A stretch of 43,790 nt of DNA from Flavobacteriales bacterium UBA5692. Its GTDB lineage: Bacteria > Bacteroidota > Bacteroidia > Flavobacteriales_D > Sanyastnellaceae. Of this stretch, positions 18,195 to 26,393 are shown piece after piece. How positions within the stretch are numbered: position 1 is the first letter of the stretch; the number at the start of each line of letters is the position of its first letter. The stretch lies in NCBI GenBank assembly GCA_002420235.1, contig DIHQ01000029.1:1-43790 (forward strand). The letters run 5' to 3'. Under the pieces are notes generated by a model. That model was not told where the DNA came from. It was given only the letters and a program-made list of their open reading frames with translations, and did not search any database. The position numbers and the translations under genes are program-made.

Positions 18195-19568
18195 TTGGCC
18201 AAAGCGAAGACTCATTACGTCTGCACGGCGTGTGGCCAGGAATCTGTGCAGTGGGTAGGTCAGTGCCCGTCGTGCAAAGCCTGGAATACGCTAGAAGGCT
18301 TTACTGTCCGTCCCAAAACTCTCAGCGAACGCCGCCAGCGGGTCTCGCCCAAGCCTGTTGAGGCAAAACCATTAGCGGATGTCGAAGTCCTTGAATTGGG
18401 CCGGACTCCGACAGGTGATGTAGAATTGGATCGGGTGTTGGGCCAAGGTGTCGTTCCTGGTGCAGTGGTTCTGCTCGGTGGAGAACCGGGTATTGGCAAG
18501 TCCACGCTCATGCTTCAATCTGTGCTGCACATGGCCGAGTATAGCCATCGGATTCTTTATGTGGCTGGTGAGGAAAGCCCAGAGCAGGTCAGAATGCGCG
18601 CCGAGCGGTTGGGAAAGGTTCCCGAATCGCTCTATGTTTTTGCCGATACGGATGCCCAGGCGGTGCTGAATGATTTGGAGGCGAATAAGCCAGATGCGGT
18701 CATCATCGATTCAATCCAGACCATGTTCCTCCCTGAAGTGGAGTCGGCCCCAGGTTCGGTGACCCAGATTCGTGAAACGGCTGCGGCATTCACACGCTTT
18801 GCGAAGCTGCACCACGTGCCTGTGTTTTTTATTGGCCATATAACCAAGGAAGGTTCGTTGGCAGGTCCGAAAGTGCTCGAACATATGGTGGATGTTGTGC
18901 TTCAATTTGAAGGTGAGCGCCACCACGCTTATCGCATGCTAAGAGCTGCGAAAAATCGCTTCGGAACAACAGCTGAGTTGGGCTTGTACGAGATGCGCGG
19001 GTCGGGTTTGAAAGCAGTCGACCATCCGTCGGATGCCTTGTTGGGACAAAGGTCTGAAGCGGACGCTTTGAGCGGAACTGCTGTTTCGGCGGCCCTCGAA
19101 GGCGCACGGCCGATGCTGGTTGAAGTTCAAGCCTTGGTGTCGACGGCAGTCTATGGTACACCGCAGCGCTCCGGAACTGGTTTTGACCTGCGACGATTGA
19201 ACATGCTGCTTGCCGTTTTGGAAAAGCGATGCGGATTCAAATTGGGGTCGAAAGACGTGTTCCTCAATTTGGCAGGGGGCTTGAAAATTCAGGACCCAGC
19301 TATCGATTTGGCAGTCGTCGCTGCGATTTTGAGCAGTGTATTGGATATTCCGCTGCCGTGGGGGACAGTGTTCGCTGGAGAGGTGGGCTTGACGGGTGAA
19401 ATTCGTCCGGTTCCACGAATGAATCAGCGCATTGCTGAGGCGAGCCGATTGGGCATGAAGCGGATGTTTTACAGTGGTCATGCGCGCAACATCGAGATGC
19501 CGAAAGGCACTGAGATGCAATTGGTCGGCATCCGGGAGGTCAGCGACCTGCACGGACGCTTATTCTGA
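18195..19568 (+). CDS. radA: DNA repair protein RadA
   Basis: RadA is a RecA-like DNA branch-migration ATPase used in recombinational repair. The 457-residue product has an N-terminal zinc finger (C10, C13, C24, C27), Walker A GGEPGIGKST (about 95-104), the RadA-specific KNRFG motif (about 253-257) and a Lon-like C-terminal domain. The start is TTG at 18195, 7 bp after the previous stop. There is no ATG or GTG between that stop and the zinc finger, so TTG is the only plausible start; GGAG directly abuts it. It converges with rsmI with 2 bp between. Confidence 0.97.
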   Translation: MAKAKTHYVCTACGQESVQWVGQCPSCKAWNTLEGFTVRPKTLSERRQRVSPKPVEAKPLADVEVLELGRTPTGDVELDRVLGQGVVPGAVVLLGGEPGIGKSTLMLQSVLHMAEYSHRILYVAGEESPEQVRMRAERLGKVPESLYVFADTDAQAVLNDLEANKPDAVIIDSIQTMFLPEVESAPGSVTQIRETAAAFTRFAKLHHVPVFFIGHITKEGSLAGPKVLEHMVDVVLQFEGERHHAYRMLRAAKNRFGTTAELGLYEMRGSGLKAVDHPSDALLGQRSEADALSGTAVSAALEGARPMLVEVQALVSTAVYGTPQRSGTGFDLRRLNMLLAVLEKRCGFKLGSKDVFLNLAGGLKIQDPAIDLAVVAAILSSVLDIPLPWGTVFAGEVGLTGEIRPVPRMNQRIAEASRLGMKRMFYSGHARNIEMPKGTEMQLVGIREVSDLHGRLF

Positions 19569-19570
19569 GC

Positions 19571-20263
19571 TTACTCTTTTCCGGCGACGACTACGACGAA
19601 CTCGCCCTTGGGTTCGTGCTGGTTGAAATGGCTGAGCACATCCGCCACCGTTCCGCGGATGGTTTGTTCGTGGAGTTTGCTGATTTCGCGAGAGCACGCC
19701 ATCCACCGATCCGGGCCGCAGTGCTTTTCCAATTCTTTAAGCAACTTGATGATGCGGTGAGGGGATTCATAGAACACAACGGTTCTATGCTCCTCGGCGA
19801 GCAAACTCAGTCGCTTCTGGCGACCTTTTTTGTGTGGTAGGAAGCCTTCAAAGATGAACCTATCGCAAGGTATTCCCGATGTGACAAGAGCGGGCACAAA
19901 AGCCGTTGGCCCGGGCAGGCAAACCACAGGTATGTCTGCGTCTACGCAAGCGCGAACCAGCAGGAATGCCGGGTCTGAAATGCCGGGTGTGCCCGCGTCA
20001 GAGCAAACGGCGAGGGTTTGTCCATTTTGCAGGGCCGCAACCCATCCAGGAGTGGATTTGTGTTCATTGTGTTGATGGAAAGCTTTTAGCGGAGTACCAA
20101 CATTAAAGTGCCTTGTTAATTTTCCAGTAGTTCTAGTGTCTTCTGCTAAAATGTAGTCTGCTTTGTTGAGTACATCAGTAGCCCGCGCGGTGAAGTCTGA
20201 GAGGTTACCTATGGGAGTTGGGACCAGATAAAGTGTCCCGAAGGTGCCATTTTTCGCGCTCAT
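19571..20263 (-). CDS. rsmI: 16S rRNA (cytidine1402-2'-O)-methyltransferase
   Basis: RsmI 2'-O-methylates C1402 of 16S rRNA. The 230-residue protein belongs to the tetrapyrrole methylase fold: YLVPTPIGNLSDFT (about 12-25), EDTRTTGKL, the CSDAGTPGISDP loop, and YESPHRI. Length is at the short end of the family (usually 230-290). Its ATG overlaps the stop of the upstream unknown gene by 4 bp, so it is translationally coupled as the last gene of the AsmA-like/unknown/rsmI unit. Confidence 0.97.
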   Translation of the reverse strand: MSAKNGTFGTLYLVPTPIGNLSDFTARATDVLNKADYILAEDTRTTGKLTRHFNVGTPLKAFHQHNEHKSTPGWVAALQNGQTLAVCSDAGTPGISDPAFLLVRACVDADIPVVCLPGPTAFVPALVTSGIPCDRFIFEGFLPHKKGRQKRLSLLAEEHRTVVFYESPHRIIKLLKELEKHCGPDRWMACSREISKLHEQTIRGTVADVLSHFNQHEPKGEFVVVVAGKE

Positions 20264-20820
20264 GTTTTTGGGAATAAACGCCTTACCAATCCAAGGAACT
20301 CAACTCCACCATTTTCTTCATCGTCCCAATCTACGTTTTCGGCCACTCCCAAGATTAAGGTCTGAGCTGCTTCGAAGCTATCGCTTTTTTCCAATGAGTC
20401 GCACAAGGCCAACAATGCCGGTACGTTTCCATCGGTCAATAGGGAGGCGAACCTTACGCGATTGTTGATGCTTAAAGTGTTTTTTAGGCCCTCTAGCCGC
20501 TGTTCACTCAGGCGATCAGCCAAGGAGGCTCCCGCTGCGGGAAATGGCTTCGCTTCGCTTACGGGATTATTCAAAGGCAAAGAGGGGTCAACGTTTGGGC
20601 TGATTTCAGGTTTTGGAACGTCGACTGGGGTTTCACATATTGCACGTTTGGAGAGGGCCTCCTCGTCGATGCAGTATTCGGCGATTGCAATGGCTCGCTG
20701 GGCTTGGCTCAAAGAAGCATATACCTCTGTCCATGGGGGCATTTTGCTAGACAGTAATTCCTGACACTGATTTAAAGCTGCCTGCGCTATTTGCAAGGAG
20801 GTTGTTGAGGAGTCGCTCAT
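20260..20820 (-). CDS. Uncharacterised protein between AsmA-like gene and rsmI
   Basis: A 186-residue protein I cannot assign. The N-terminal 60 residues look helical (IAQAALNQCQELLSSK, SLSQAQRAIAIAEY). A proline/serine-rich linker follows (about 65-95). The C-terminal 75 residues (from SLADRLSEQ, with LSINNRVRFASLL, an aromatic/acidic DWDDEE stretch and FLGLVRRLF at the end) resemble a small conserved helical region I recall from other Bacteroidota proteins of unknown function. No signal peptide or membrane segment is seen. ATG 20820 overlaps the AsmA-like stop (ATGA) and its own stop overlaps the rsmI start, so it is expressed with both. Confidence 0.82.
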   Translation of the reverse strand: MSDSSTTSLQIAQAALNQCQELLSSKMPPWTEVYASLSQAQRAIAIAEYCIDEEALSKRAICETPVDVPKPEISPNVDPSLPLNNPVSEAKPFPAAGASLADRLSEQRLEGLKNTLSINNRVRFASLLTDGNVPALLALCDSLEKSDSFEAAQTLILGVAENVDWDDEENGGVEFLGLVRRLFPKT

Positions 20821-23132
20821 GGAGATGATTTTCGGAACAGATCTTTCAAGAGATCTTTTTCCCGCTGGAAATTTTTTCTTCGGTGGTTTTTCTGGGCTTC
20901 TCGGTCCCAATTGTATTGGGGCTTTACGACGGTTCCTGTCATGGAAACGAAAAATTGGTGCCCCAAGCCATCGTCGGCAATTTCTCCAAATTCACTTTCG
21001 GATGACGCGCGCAAATCTCGCATTGCAAAGCCGAGGGTGTAATCCATTGATGAATCGAAGTTGTACTGTCCTTCTAATGTTATGTTCATGGCTGATGAAC
21101 GGATTATGGTGTGCGGCAATTGCACAGTTCCTTTGGAGATATAGATTGGCGATTCGACGTGTTCGAATTGAACGTATTCCAGCCGCTGTGCCAAATCATC
21201 GGGGTCGACCAATGGCGCCATCAGGCGGTTGCCGCGGAGGTAATTGGCAATATCTTGGAAGGCTTCAAGGTTATGTACCTCTCCAGAATCAATGGAGGCG
21301 GTGCCGAGCACGTCGAGGCTCGAAGGGACCCAATTACAGACGCTGTCAATGTTGAATTGGACAGAGCCGGAGGCATCAAAGGATCCAGTCAAATGTTCTG
21401 CGCGAAGCGTGTTTTGATTGAAATTGTTAAAAGCCTCAAAAAGTTGTGTGAGATCCCAAGATTCGGCGGTTGGATGCAGCAGAATTTCAGCACTTTCAAC
21501 CTCATGATTGAAGCTCAACGTTCCATCTCCATGGATCAACCCATCGAGCGTCTCCGCGCGAAAACGCGGTACCAACCAACCGCCGTGGTCGCCTTCTACA
21601 GCGAAGTCCGCAGAACCTAACAGCCACCCGTCGTATTGGATGTTTTCTACGGCTACGTCGCATTGCGCCCGCATGCCGAAAGGTAGCCGTACGGTGGCAA
21701 GGGCAATTGAACCTGTATCTGATGAGTTAAAGTTCAACTGAGGGAGTACAAGGGAACCGGTCCAATTGGATCGGAGAGGCTCTTCAAGAGGGATTTGCCC
21801 CTTAAAGCTTCCTGCTAAGGCAATCTCATCCCATGTGCCTTCAAGGGTCTCAGTTACAAAGTCTGTGCCATTGAAAAATCCGCTTCCGGTTGCGGCCCAT
21901 GGTGTCCCATTTAGGGTCCCGGATCCTTCGGTCAGCATCCAAGATCCGTTCCAATCCATCGTTCCATTGCGCTTTCGCTTGATCATCCCGTCCCAACTTA
22001 GCTGTCCTTTCTGGGGCCAGTCGCATTCATAAATAGGTTGCAAATCGGCCTGAGGCCACTGAATCATTCCGGACCCTGTTGCCTCAAAGCTTCCCACATC
22101 GAAAAGAATGCGCTCTACTTTGCCCGACCAGTTCGCACCATTCGTACTCAATGCAACATGCGGGGCGTCTGCTCGCCACGTGCCACCTTCAAACTTCAAC
22201 CAAACGCGCGCGTCGCCTCGAATGTTGAGCATATTTTCGCCGAAAGGAATGTCCCACAGCTCTGGTAAAACGGTCCAATTCGACTTGAAAGACTGGCCGT
22301 CCCATGTAAACTTTCCATCGGCAGAGGCATCGGAGTCTAGGGATCCGTAATCAGCGGGCAAAGTAACAAATTCACGCAAGGCCTCGAGGGAAACAGATTC
22401 GATAGCACCCTTTGCGGTCCAGATATCATTTAGCGTGGCTTGTAGGGAAGCCTTCGCACCAAACCATGTCAAGGAGGTAACGGCGACGTGGGCAGTATCT
22501 GTGGTAAAGTTCCAGTCCAATTTCCCAGAACAGGTCAGGGGTTTCTCTGTTGAGAAAGCGCCGGCTTCGACGGAAGCAAGCTGTCCTTTTCCGGCAGCCA
22601 TTAGACCAGTTTCAGTCCAATTTAAATGAAGTGTAGCTTCGTCAATAAAGACATCCTTCCTGTCAACTGAAAGCCAAACACTCTCAAGTGCCAAATGGTC
22701 GATGGCAAAATTTTCGTGCTTATTGGCCCCGTCGCCTGCACTCCATACTTGGGTGTTCCAGCCGTCGGCACGGGAAACAATGGACAAGGAGGCGTTGTAC
22801 AAATCTACTGCTGTTAGGTTGTAATTACCGCCGATTAGTTGAAAGGCATTGCATGCGACAGATAGCTCTTGCGCTGTCATCAATGTGTCGGCGGGGGAAT
22901 GTGATCCCAGTAAATACGTGTTGTGCAATACGATGGATACATGTGGAAAGTGAGACCAGATGTCGAGGTCGATATGATCGATGTGGGCATCCGTAAGGAG
23001 ATGGGCCTCAAGTCTTTCAATTAGCGTTTGGGCCAGTCGGTCCTTGTTAAGTGTAAGCCACGTGGCGCCTGCGCCCGTTAACAGCAGGATGGTGGCAAGT
23101 ATTCCCCATATGAGTGCGCTTTTTTTAACCAT
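20817..23132 (-). CDS. AsmA-family envelope protein
   Basis: A 771-residue protein with one N-terminal membrane helix (about 7-28) and a long beta-rich periplasmic body. AsmA-like proteins are thought to take part in lipid transport between membranes or outer-membrane assembly. The C-terminal AsmA region is visible at about 600-735: LDVLGTASIDSGEVHNLEAF, QFEHVESPIYISKGTVQLP, and a final GQYNFDSSMDYTLGFAM. The last 35 residues are strongly basic. Start 23132 has an AAGGAAG purine stretch just upstream. It is divergent from the superoxide dismutase gene. Confidence 0.85.
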   Translation of the reverse strand: MVKKSALIWGILATILLLTGAGATWLTLNKDRLAQTLIERLEAHLLTDAHIDHIDLDIWSHFPHVSIVLHNTYLLGSHSPADTLMTAQELSVACNAFQLIGGNYNLTAVDLYNASLSIVSRADGWNTQVWSAGDGANKHENFAIDHLALESVWLSVDRKDVFIDEATLHLNWTETGLMAAGKGQLASVEAGAFSTEKPLTCSGKLDWNFTTDTAHVAVTSLTWFGAKASLQATLNDIWTAKGAIESVSLEALREFVTLPADYGSLDSDASADGKFTWDGQSFKSNWTVLPELWDIPFGENMLNIRGDARVWLKFEGGTWRADAPHVALSTNGANWSGKVERILFDVGSFEATGSGMIQWPQADLQPIYECDWPQKGQLSWDGMIKRKRNGTMDWNGSWMLTEGSGTLNGTPWAATGSGFFNGTDFVTETLEGTWDEIALAGSFKGQIPLEEPLRSNWTGSLVLPQLNFNSSDTGSIALATVRLPFGMRAQCDVAVENIQYDGWLLGSADFAVEGDHGGWLVPRFRAETLDGLIHGDGTLSFNHEVESAEILLHPTAESWDLTQLFEAFNNFNQNTLRAEHLTGSFDASGSVQFNIDSVCNWVPSSLDVLGTASIDSGEVHNLEAFQDIANYLRGNRLMAPLVDPDDLAQRLEYVQFEHVESPIYISKGTVQLPHTIIRSSAMNITLEGQYNFDSSMDYTLGFAMRDLRASSESEFGEIADDGLGHQFFVSMTGTVVKPQYNWDREAQKNHRRKNFQREKDLLKDLFRKSSP

Positions 23133-23194
23133 GTCTTCCTTCCCTCGAAGCTACATTGTTCAACGATGGTACGTGCAGAAGCATTGTACGGGAT

Positions 23195-23226
23195 TTGCAC
23201 ACTTTGAAGTGGAACACGCATCTTTG
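23195..23226 (+). promoter_or_regulatory. Putative promoter of the superoxide dismutase gene
   Basis: TTG (23195-23197), then 21 nt, then CATCTTTG (23219-23226), a one-mismatch TAnnTTTG. The box ends 4 nt before the ATG, predicting an essentially leaderless mRNA. Confidence 0.5.
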
Positions 23227-23230
23227 TTAC

Positions 23231-23968
23231 ATGAAGAAGCGAACGTTTATCAAACTTACAGGGACTGTCGGCGCGGGCATTCTGGTGGCTCCTTTTTTAG
23301 GTTGCGGAAGTGGTGCAAATCCTAGTGCTAAAAACGCGACGATTCAGTCTTTTGGTTTCGACCAAGAGCCCTTGGGGTACAATGTGGCTGCATTGGCGCC
23401 CAAGATTGATGCGGTCACCATGGAAATTCACTATGGTAAGCATCATGCGGGATATGTTCGCAAACTAAACAATGCTTTGCGCGCATCAAATGGGGCGTAT
23501 GACGGCAAAGGGCTGGTCGACCTTTTAGCCGGACTGGCGCCTGATCAGACGGCGCTCCGAAACAACGGTGGAGGACATTATAACCACACTTTGTATTGGC
23601 GTGTTTTGACTCCCGGCGGCGCGCCAGCTCCGGAGGGAGACTTAAAGGCGGAACTGGAAGCTACATTCGGTTCTGTGGAGGCCTTTGAGGAGGAATTTTC
23701 ATCTGCGGGAGCATCAAGGTTTGGAAGCGGATGGGCTTGGTTAATTCGCAATTCGAAGGGACGTTTGGAAGTTACTAGCACAGCGAATCAGGATAATCCG
23801 CTCATGTCTAATATTGTAGAAAAACCAGGGATTCCTCTGCTTGGCATGGACGTTTGGGAGCATGCATACTATCTTAATTACCAGAACCGCCGGAGAGATT
23901 ACATTCAAAGTTTTCTAAGTCTCGTCAACTGGGACAAGGTTGCTCTGAACGCTGCGGCGAACTTTTAG
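23231..23968 (+). CDS. Superoxide dismutase (Mn/Fe family), predicted exported lipoprotein
   Basis: Disproportionates superoxide. The 245-residue protein has the four metal ligands in the usual contexts: His in MEIHYGKHH, His in GGGHYNHTLYW, and Asp/His in GMDVWEHAYYLNYQNRR. The GGGH context and Gln in TANQDNPLM point to Mn or cambialistic use rather than strict Fe. The N-terminus is unlike cytoplasmic SOD: KKRTFIK followed by a hydrophobic stretch and the lipobox APFLGC (Cys25). This suggests a Tat-like (KR variant) lipoprotein signal and a periplasmic or surface location. The frame is open from 23156, but ATG 23231 gives this signal and has the promoter box. Confidence 0.94.
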   Translation: MKKRTFIKLTGTVGAGILVAPFLGCGSGANPSAKNATIQSFGFDQEPLGYNVAALAPKIDAVTMEIHYGKHHAGYVRKLNNALRASNGAYDGKGLVDLLAGLAPDQTALRNNGGGHYNHTLYWRVLTPGGAPAPEGDLKAELEATFGSVEAFEEEFSSAGASRFGSGWAWLIRNSKGRLEVTSTANQDNPLMSNIVEKPGIPLLGMDVWEHAYYLNYQNRRRDYIQSFLSLVNWDKVALNAAANF

Positions 23969-23988
23969 CATAGAGGGGTTTGGCCGCT

Positions 23989-24786
23989 TCAGACGAAAAG
24001 AATGGCTAGGATTCCCAACAGCAAGCAGTAAAAGGCAAACACATTAAGATTCGTGCGTTTCACAAAGCGGATCATCCACTGACATGCCGCCCAGCCACTG
24101 ATAAAGGCAGCTAACGTCCCAGCGGAATATGCGATGGGATTAAATGCTTGTTCACCCCAACCCGTTTCCAGAACGTCTTTTAATTCCAGAGCTGTGGCTC
24201 CAAAGATTACGGGTAGCGCCATGAGAAAGCTGAAACGCGCGGCCTCTTCGCGCGAAATACCCAAGGCTAATGCTGCTCCGATGGTCGATCCAGAACGGCT
24301 TATGCCGGGAATGATTGCCAGTGCTTGAGCCAAGCCGATGCTGAGAGCACATCCCCAATTGAGGTTGCTCGAGCCCGAACCTGCAATGCGTTCTGAAGTA
24401 TAAAGGATGATGGCTGTTAAGCACAACGACCAACCAACACGGCGAGGATGTTCTAGGAAGGCCATTTCTAAAAAATCTCGCATGGTGAAGGCAACCAAAA
24501 TGGCCGGTAAGGTTGAGATGGTCAGCCAAAGAACGTATGCATTAGCAGTTTTGCGCTCAGCGCCAGAAGTGGTGAAAGCACCAGAGATTAAGGATGCGAT
24601 GTCCTTGCGAAAAACAACGATTGTACTGCAAGCGGTGGCGCCGTGAACAAGAATACTAAAGGTCAAATCCACATCCTTCAGGCCAAACAATGCTTTGCCT
24701 AGCTCGAGATGTCCAGAACTGCTAACAGGTAAAAATTCTGTTAGCCCTTGTACAATTCCAAGAATAATGGCCTCCCAGAGGGACAT
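23989..24786 (-). CDS. uppP: Undecaprenyl-diphosphatase
   Basis: UppP (BacA) dephosphorylates undecaprenyl diphosphate to recycle the lipid carrier for peptidoglycan and surface glycans. The 265-residue membrane protein has both family signatures: EFLPVSSSGHLELG (about 17-30) and PGISRSGSTIGAAL (about 158-171), plus about eight hydrophobic segments. Its ATG overlaps the stop of the DUF3098 gene by one base (TAATG). It is the last gene of ftsX-DUF3098-uppP and converges on the SOD gene. Confidence 0.97.
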   Translation of the reverse strand: MSLWEAIILGIVQGLTEFLPVSSSGHLELGKALFGLKDVDLTFSILVHGATACSTIVVFRKDIASLISGAFTTSGAERKTANAYVLWLTISTLPAILVAFTMRDFLEMAFLEHPRRVGWSLCLTAIILYTSERIAGSGSSNLNWGCALSIGLAQALAIIPGISRSGSTIGAALALGISREEAARFSFLMALPVIFGATALELKDVLETGWGEQAFNPIAYSAGTLAAFISGWAACQWMIRFVKRTNLNVFAFYCLLLGILAILFV

Positions 24787-25019
24787 TAGCGCTTAAGTAT
24801 GGCGTAGAAGATAGTGCCGTATCCAAATAGCACTATGACGGGCGCAATGGTAATGCGACGGGTGCTAAAAATTTCCTTACTGAAGGCAGTTGGATCTTTT
24901 GCTGCGCCGCCAGACATAAGCAAGTATCCCACAATCAAAGTCAGGATACCAATGACCATCCATTGGTAATTGGTTCGTTTCAATGCGAACCCATCTGGGG
25001 AGGTTTGTGATGCGCTCAT
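24786..25019 (-). CDS. DUF3098 small membrane protein
   Basis: A 77-residue protein with two hydrophobic segments (about 21-37 and 57-74) separated by a short loop with DPTAFSKEIFSTRRITIAP. This matches DUF3098, a family of unknown function found in Bacteroidota and typically located between ftsX and uppP, as here. The gene starts 9 bp after ftsX and its stop overlaps the uppP start. A TAACTTTA box overlaps the ftsX stop codon, so it may also have its own promoter. Confidence 0.9.
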   Translation of the reverse strand: MSASQTSPDGFALKRTNYQWMVIGILTLIVGYLLMSGGAAKDPTAFSKEIFSTRRITIAPVIVLFGYGTIFYAILKR

Positions 25020-25023
25020 GCCG

Positions 25024-25031
25024 TAAAGTTA
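25024..25031 (-). promoter_or_regulatory. Possible internal -7 element before the DUF3098 gene
   Basis: TAACTTTA on the minus strand (TAnnTTTG with the last base changed) lies 4 nt before the DUF3098 ATG. Its first three bases are the ftsX stop codon. If active, it would give a leaderless DUF3098-uppP transcript. Confidence 0.3.
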
Positions 25032-25907
25032 ATGCAAGGTATCCAAGCGTTTTTTCAAAAATCGGTTTACAGCAATTGCGGTCGATATAACACCGAATAA
25101 AGCGCCTATCCCAATTAGGATGACAAAAATCGCCCCCAGTACAGTAGGTGTAAATGGAGCGAGGATGGATTTGTTTTGAATGTGCATCAGGACGAGGATT
25201 CCGTTGACGGAAGCAAAAGCGAGACCTCCTGAGATAAGTCCAAAGTACAGACCTTGCTTCAAAAAAGGTGCGCGAATAGCTTGGGGATGAGCACCAACTA
25301 ACTGCATGGTTTTAATTACCATTCGCCTTGCGAAAACCGTCAACCTGATGGTGTTGTTCATCAGGGCTATTGCTGCGAACAGGAATATCAATGCGAGCCC
25401 AAATAAGGGCCAAACAAGCCGTTGAATGGTGGATTCAATCTGGCCAAGTAATTCGCCTTGCCATACCACTTCACTCACTCCAGGAATCTCCTCAATGCGC
25501 TCTGCAGCAACTGTAAGTGCAACGGTAGTGCTGGACTTGGGAGTCATCCTCAAGTCCATTACGTCGGCGAGCGGCACGTATCCGAGAAAATCAACAAAAG
25601 ACTCGCCAAGGGCTAACTCCAAGTCGTGGCTTGTGGATTTGGCGTCCAGGAACTGACAGGATTCGACCCCAGGATCGGTACGAAGTATTTCGAGAGCAGT
25701 TGAAAGGACGGTTGGGTCGATGTCTCGTTGGAAAAAGACCTGCACACGCGCTTCCTGGCGAAGCTCTTTTTCCCATTCATAGCCCAAATATCCAATGGCT
25801 ATTAGAAGGCCTACGAGCATTAAGGTCAAACTCATGCCAACAATAGTGGTAACAGTGGTAGTGATTTGAGACCCTGAGGCGTTGTTAGCAGAAGAGGACA
25901 TGCGCAT
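25029..25907 (-). CDS. ftsX: Cell division protein FtsX
   Basis: FtsX is the membrane subunit of the FtsEX complex that activates peptidoglycan hydrolases at division. The 292-residue protein has an N-terminal membrane helix (about 21-43), a periplasmic domain (about 50-170, with VQVFFQRDIDP and VVWQGELLGQIE), and three C-terminal helices with the FtsX/MacB-like core. ATG 25907 or 25901 (third codon) could be the start. ftsE is not adjacent. M23-family hydrolases activated through FtsEX are known elsewhere; an M23-family lipoprotein is encoded at 32 kb, but a link is speculative. Confidence 0.94.
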   Translation of the reverse strand: MRMSSSANNASGSQITTTVTTIVGMSLTLMLVGLLIAIGYLGYEWEKELRQEARVQVFFQRDIDPTVLSTALEILRTDPGVESCQFLDAKSTSHDLELALGESFVDFLGYVPLADVMDLRMTPKSSTTVALTVAAERIEEIPGVSEVVWQGELLGQIESTIQRLVWPLFGLALIFLFAAIALMNNTIRLTVFARRMVIKTMQLVGAHPQAIRAPFLKQGLYFGLISGGLAFASVNGILVLMHIQNKSILAPFTPTVLGAIFVILIGIGALFGVISTAIAVNRFLKKRLDTLH

Positions 25908-25917
25908 TTGTAAGGTT

Positions 25918-25950
25918 CAAAGATGCATTTTATTGCGAGAGGGTTTGCAA
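25918..25950 (-). promoter_or_regulatory. Putative promoter of the ftsX operon
   Basis: On the minus strand, TTG (25950-25948), 22 nt, then CATCTTTG (25925-25918), a one-mismatch TAnnTTTG, 10 nt upstream of the ftsX ATG at 25907. Confidence 0.45.
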
Positions 25951-26010
25951 AGGAATGTTATTCGTTGCTCACGGCTGAGCGTTCGTGGGCTCGAACGTAT
26001 TTGAATGGCG

Positions 26011-26018
26011 TATATTTG
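26011..26018 (+). promoter_or_regulatory. Putative -7 promoter element of the suf operon
   Basis: TATATTTG, an exact TAnnTTTG match, lies 21 nt before the sufA ATG. An AAAGGA purine stretch lies between, so this transcript would have a short conventional leader. No SufR or IscR gene or obvious operator is seen nearby. Confidence 0.55.
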
Positions 26019-26039
26019 CTGTAAATCAAAGGAAAAGCG

Positions 26040-26366
26040 ATGATTACAGTCAATGAAAGCGCCCGTGACGAAGTGCTCAAATTGCTGAATGCTGAATGTC
26101 ATCCCGAAGGAAGCTTTGTGCGGGTCGGGGTCAAAGGTGGAGGATGTTCAGGATTAATGTACGAAATGACCTTTGATCACAAAATGCACGAAGGTGATCA
26201 AACCTTTGAAGACAAAGGCGTGAAAATAGTGGTAGATCGAAAAAGCTACCTGTACCTCATCGGTACAGAATTGCAGTTTAGCGGCGGTTTAAATGGCAAG
26301 GGGTTCCAGTTTCATAACCCGAATGCGAATCGAACGTGCGGCTGCGGAGAGAGTTTTTCTTTATAA
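26040..26366 (+). CDS. sufA: HesB/IscA-type Fe-S carrier (SufA-like)
   Basis: A-type carrier that takes Fe-S clusters from the SufBCD scaffold to target proteins. The 108-residue product has the three conserved cysteines: C36 in GGGCSGL and C100/C102 in TCGCGESFSL. It is the first gene of the suf operon; sufB starts 27 bp after its stop. The family name could also be written iscA or erpA, and the position in the operon favours sufA. Confidence 0.93.
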   Translation: MITVNESARDEVLKLLNAECHPEGSFVRVGVKGGGCSGLMYEMTFDHKMHEGDQTFEDKGVKIVVDRKSYLYLIGTELQFSGGLNGKGFQFHNPNANRTCGCGESFSL

Positions 26367-26393
26367 CCAAAGCGAAGACAGAAGCATACTGCA

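Noticed and set aside
18939..19553. Open frame of 204 codons antisense to radA
   Set aside because: It lies fully within radA and its translation shows no domain.
20819..21620. Open frames of about 170 codons antisense to the AsmA-like gene
   Set aside because: The AsmA-like frame has a membrane anchor, a family C-terminus and tight coupling to rsmI; the antisense frames have none of these.
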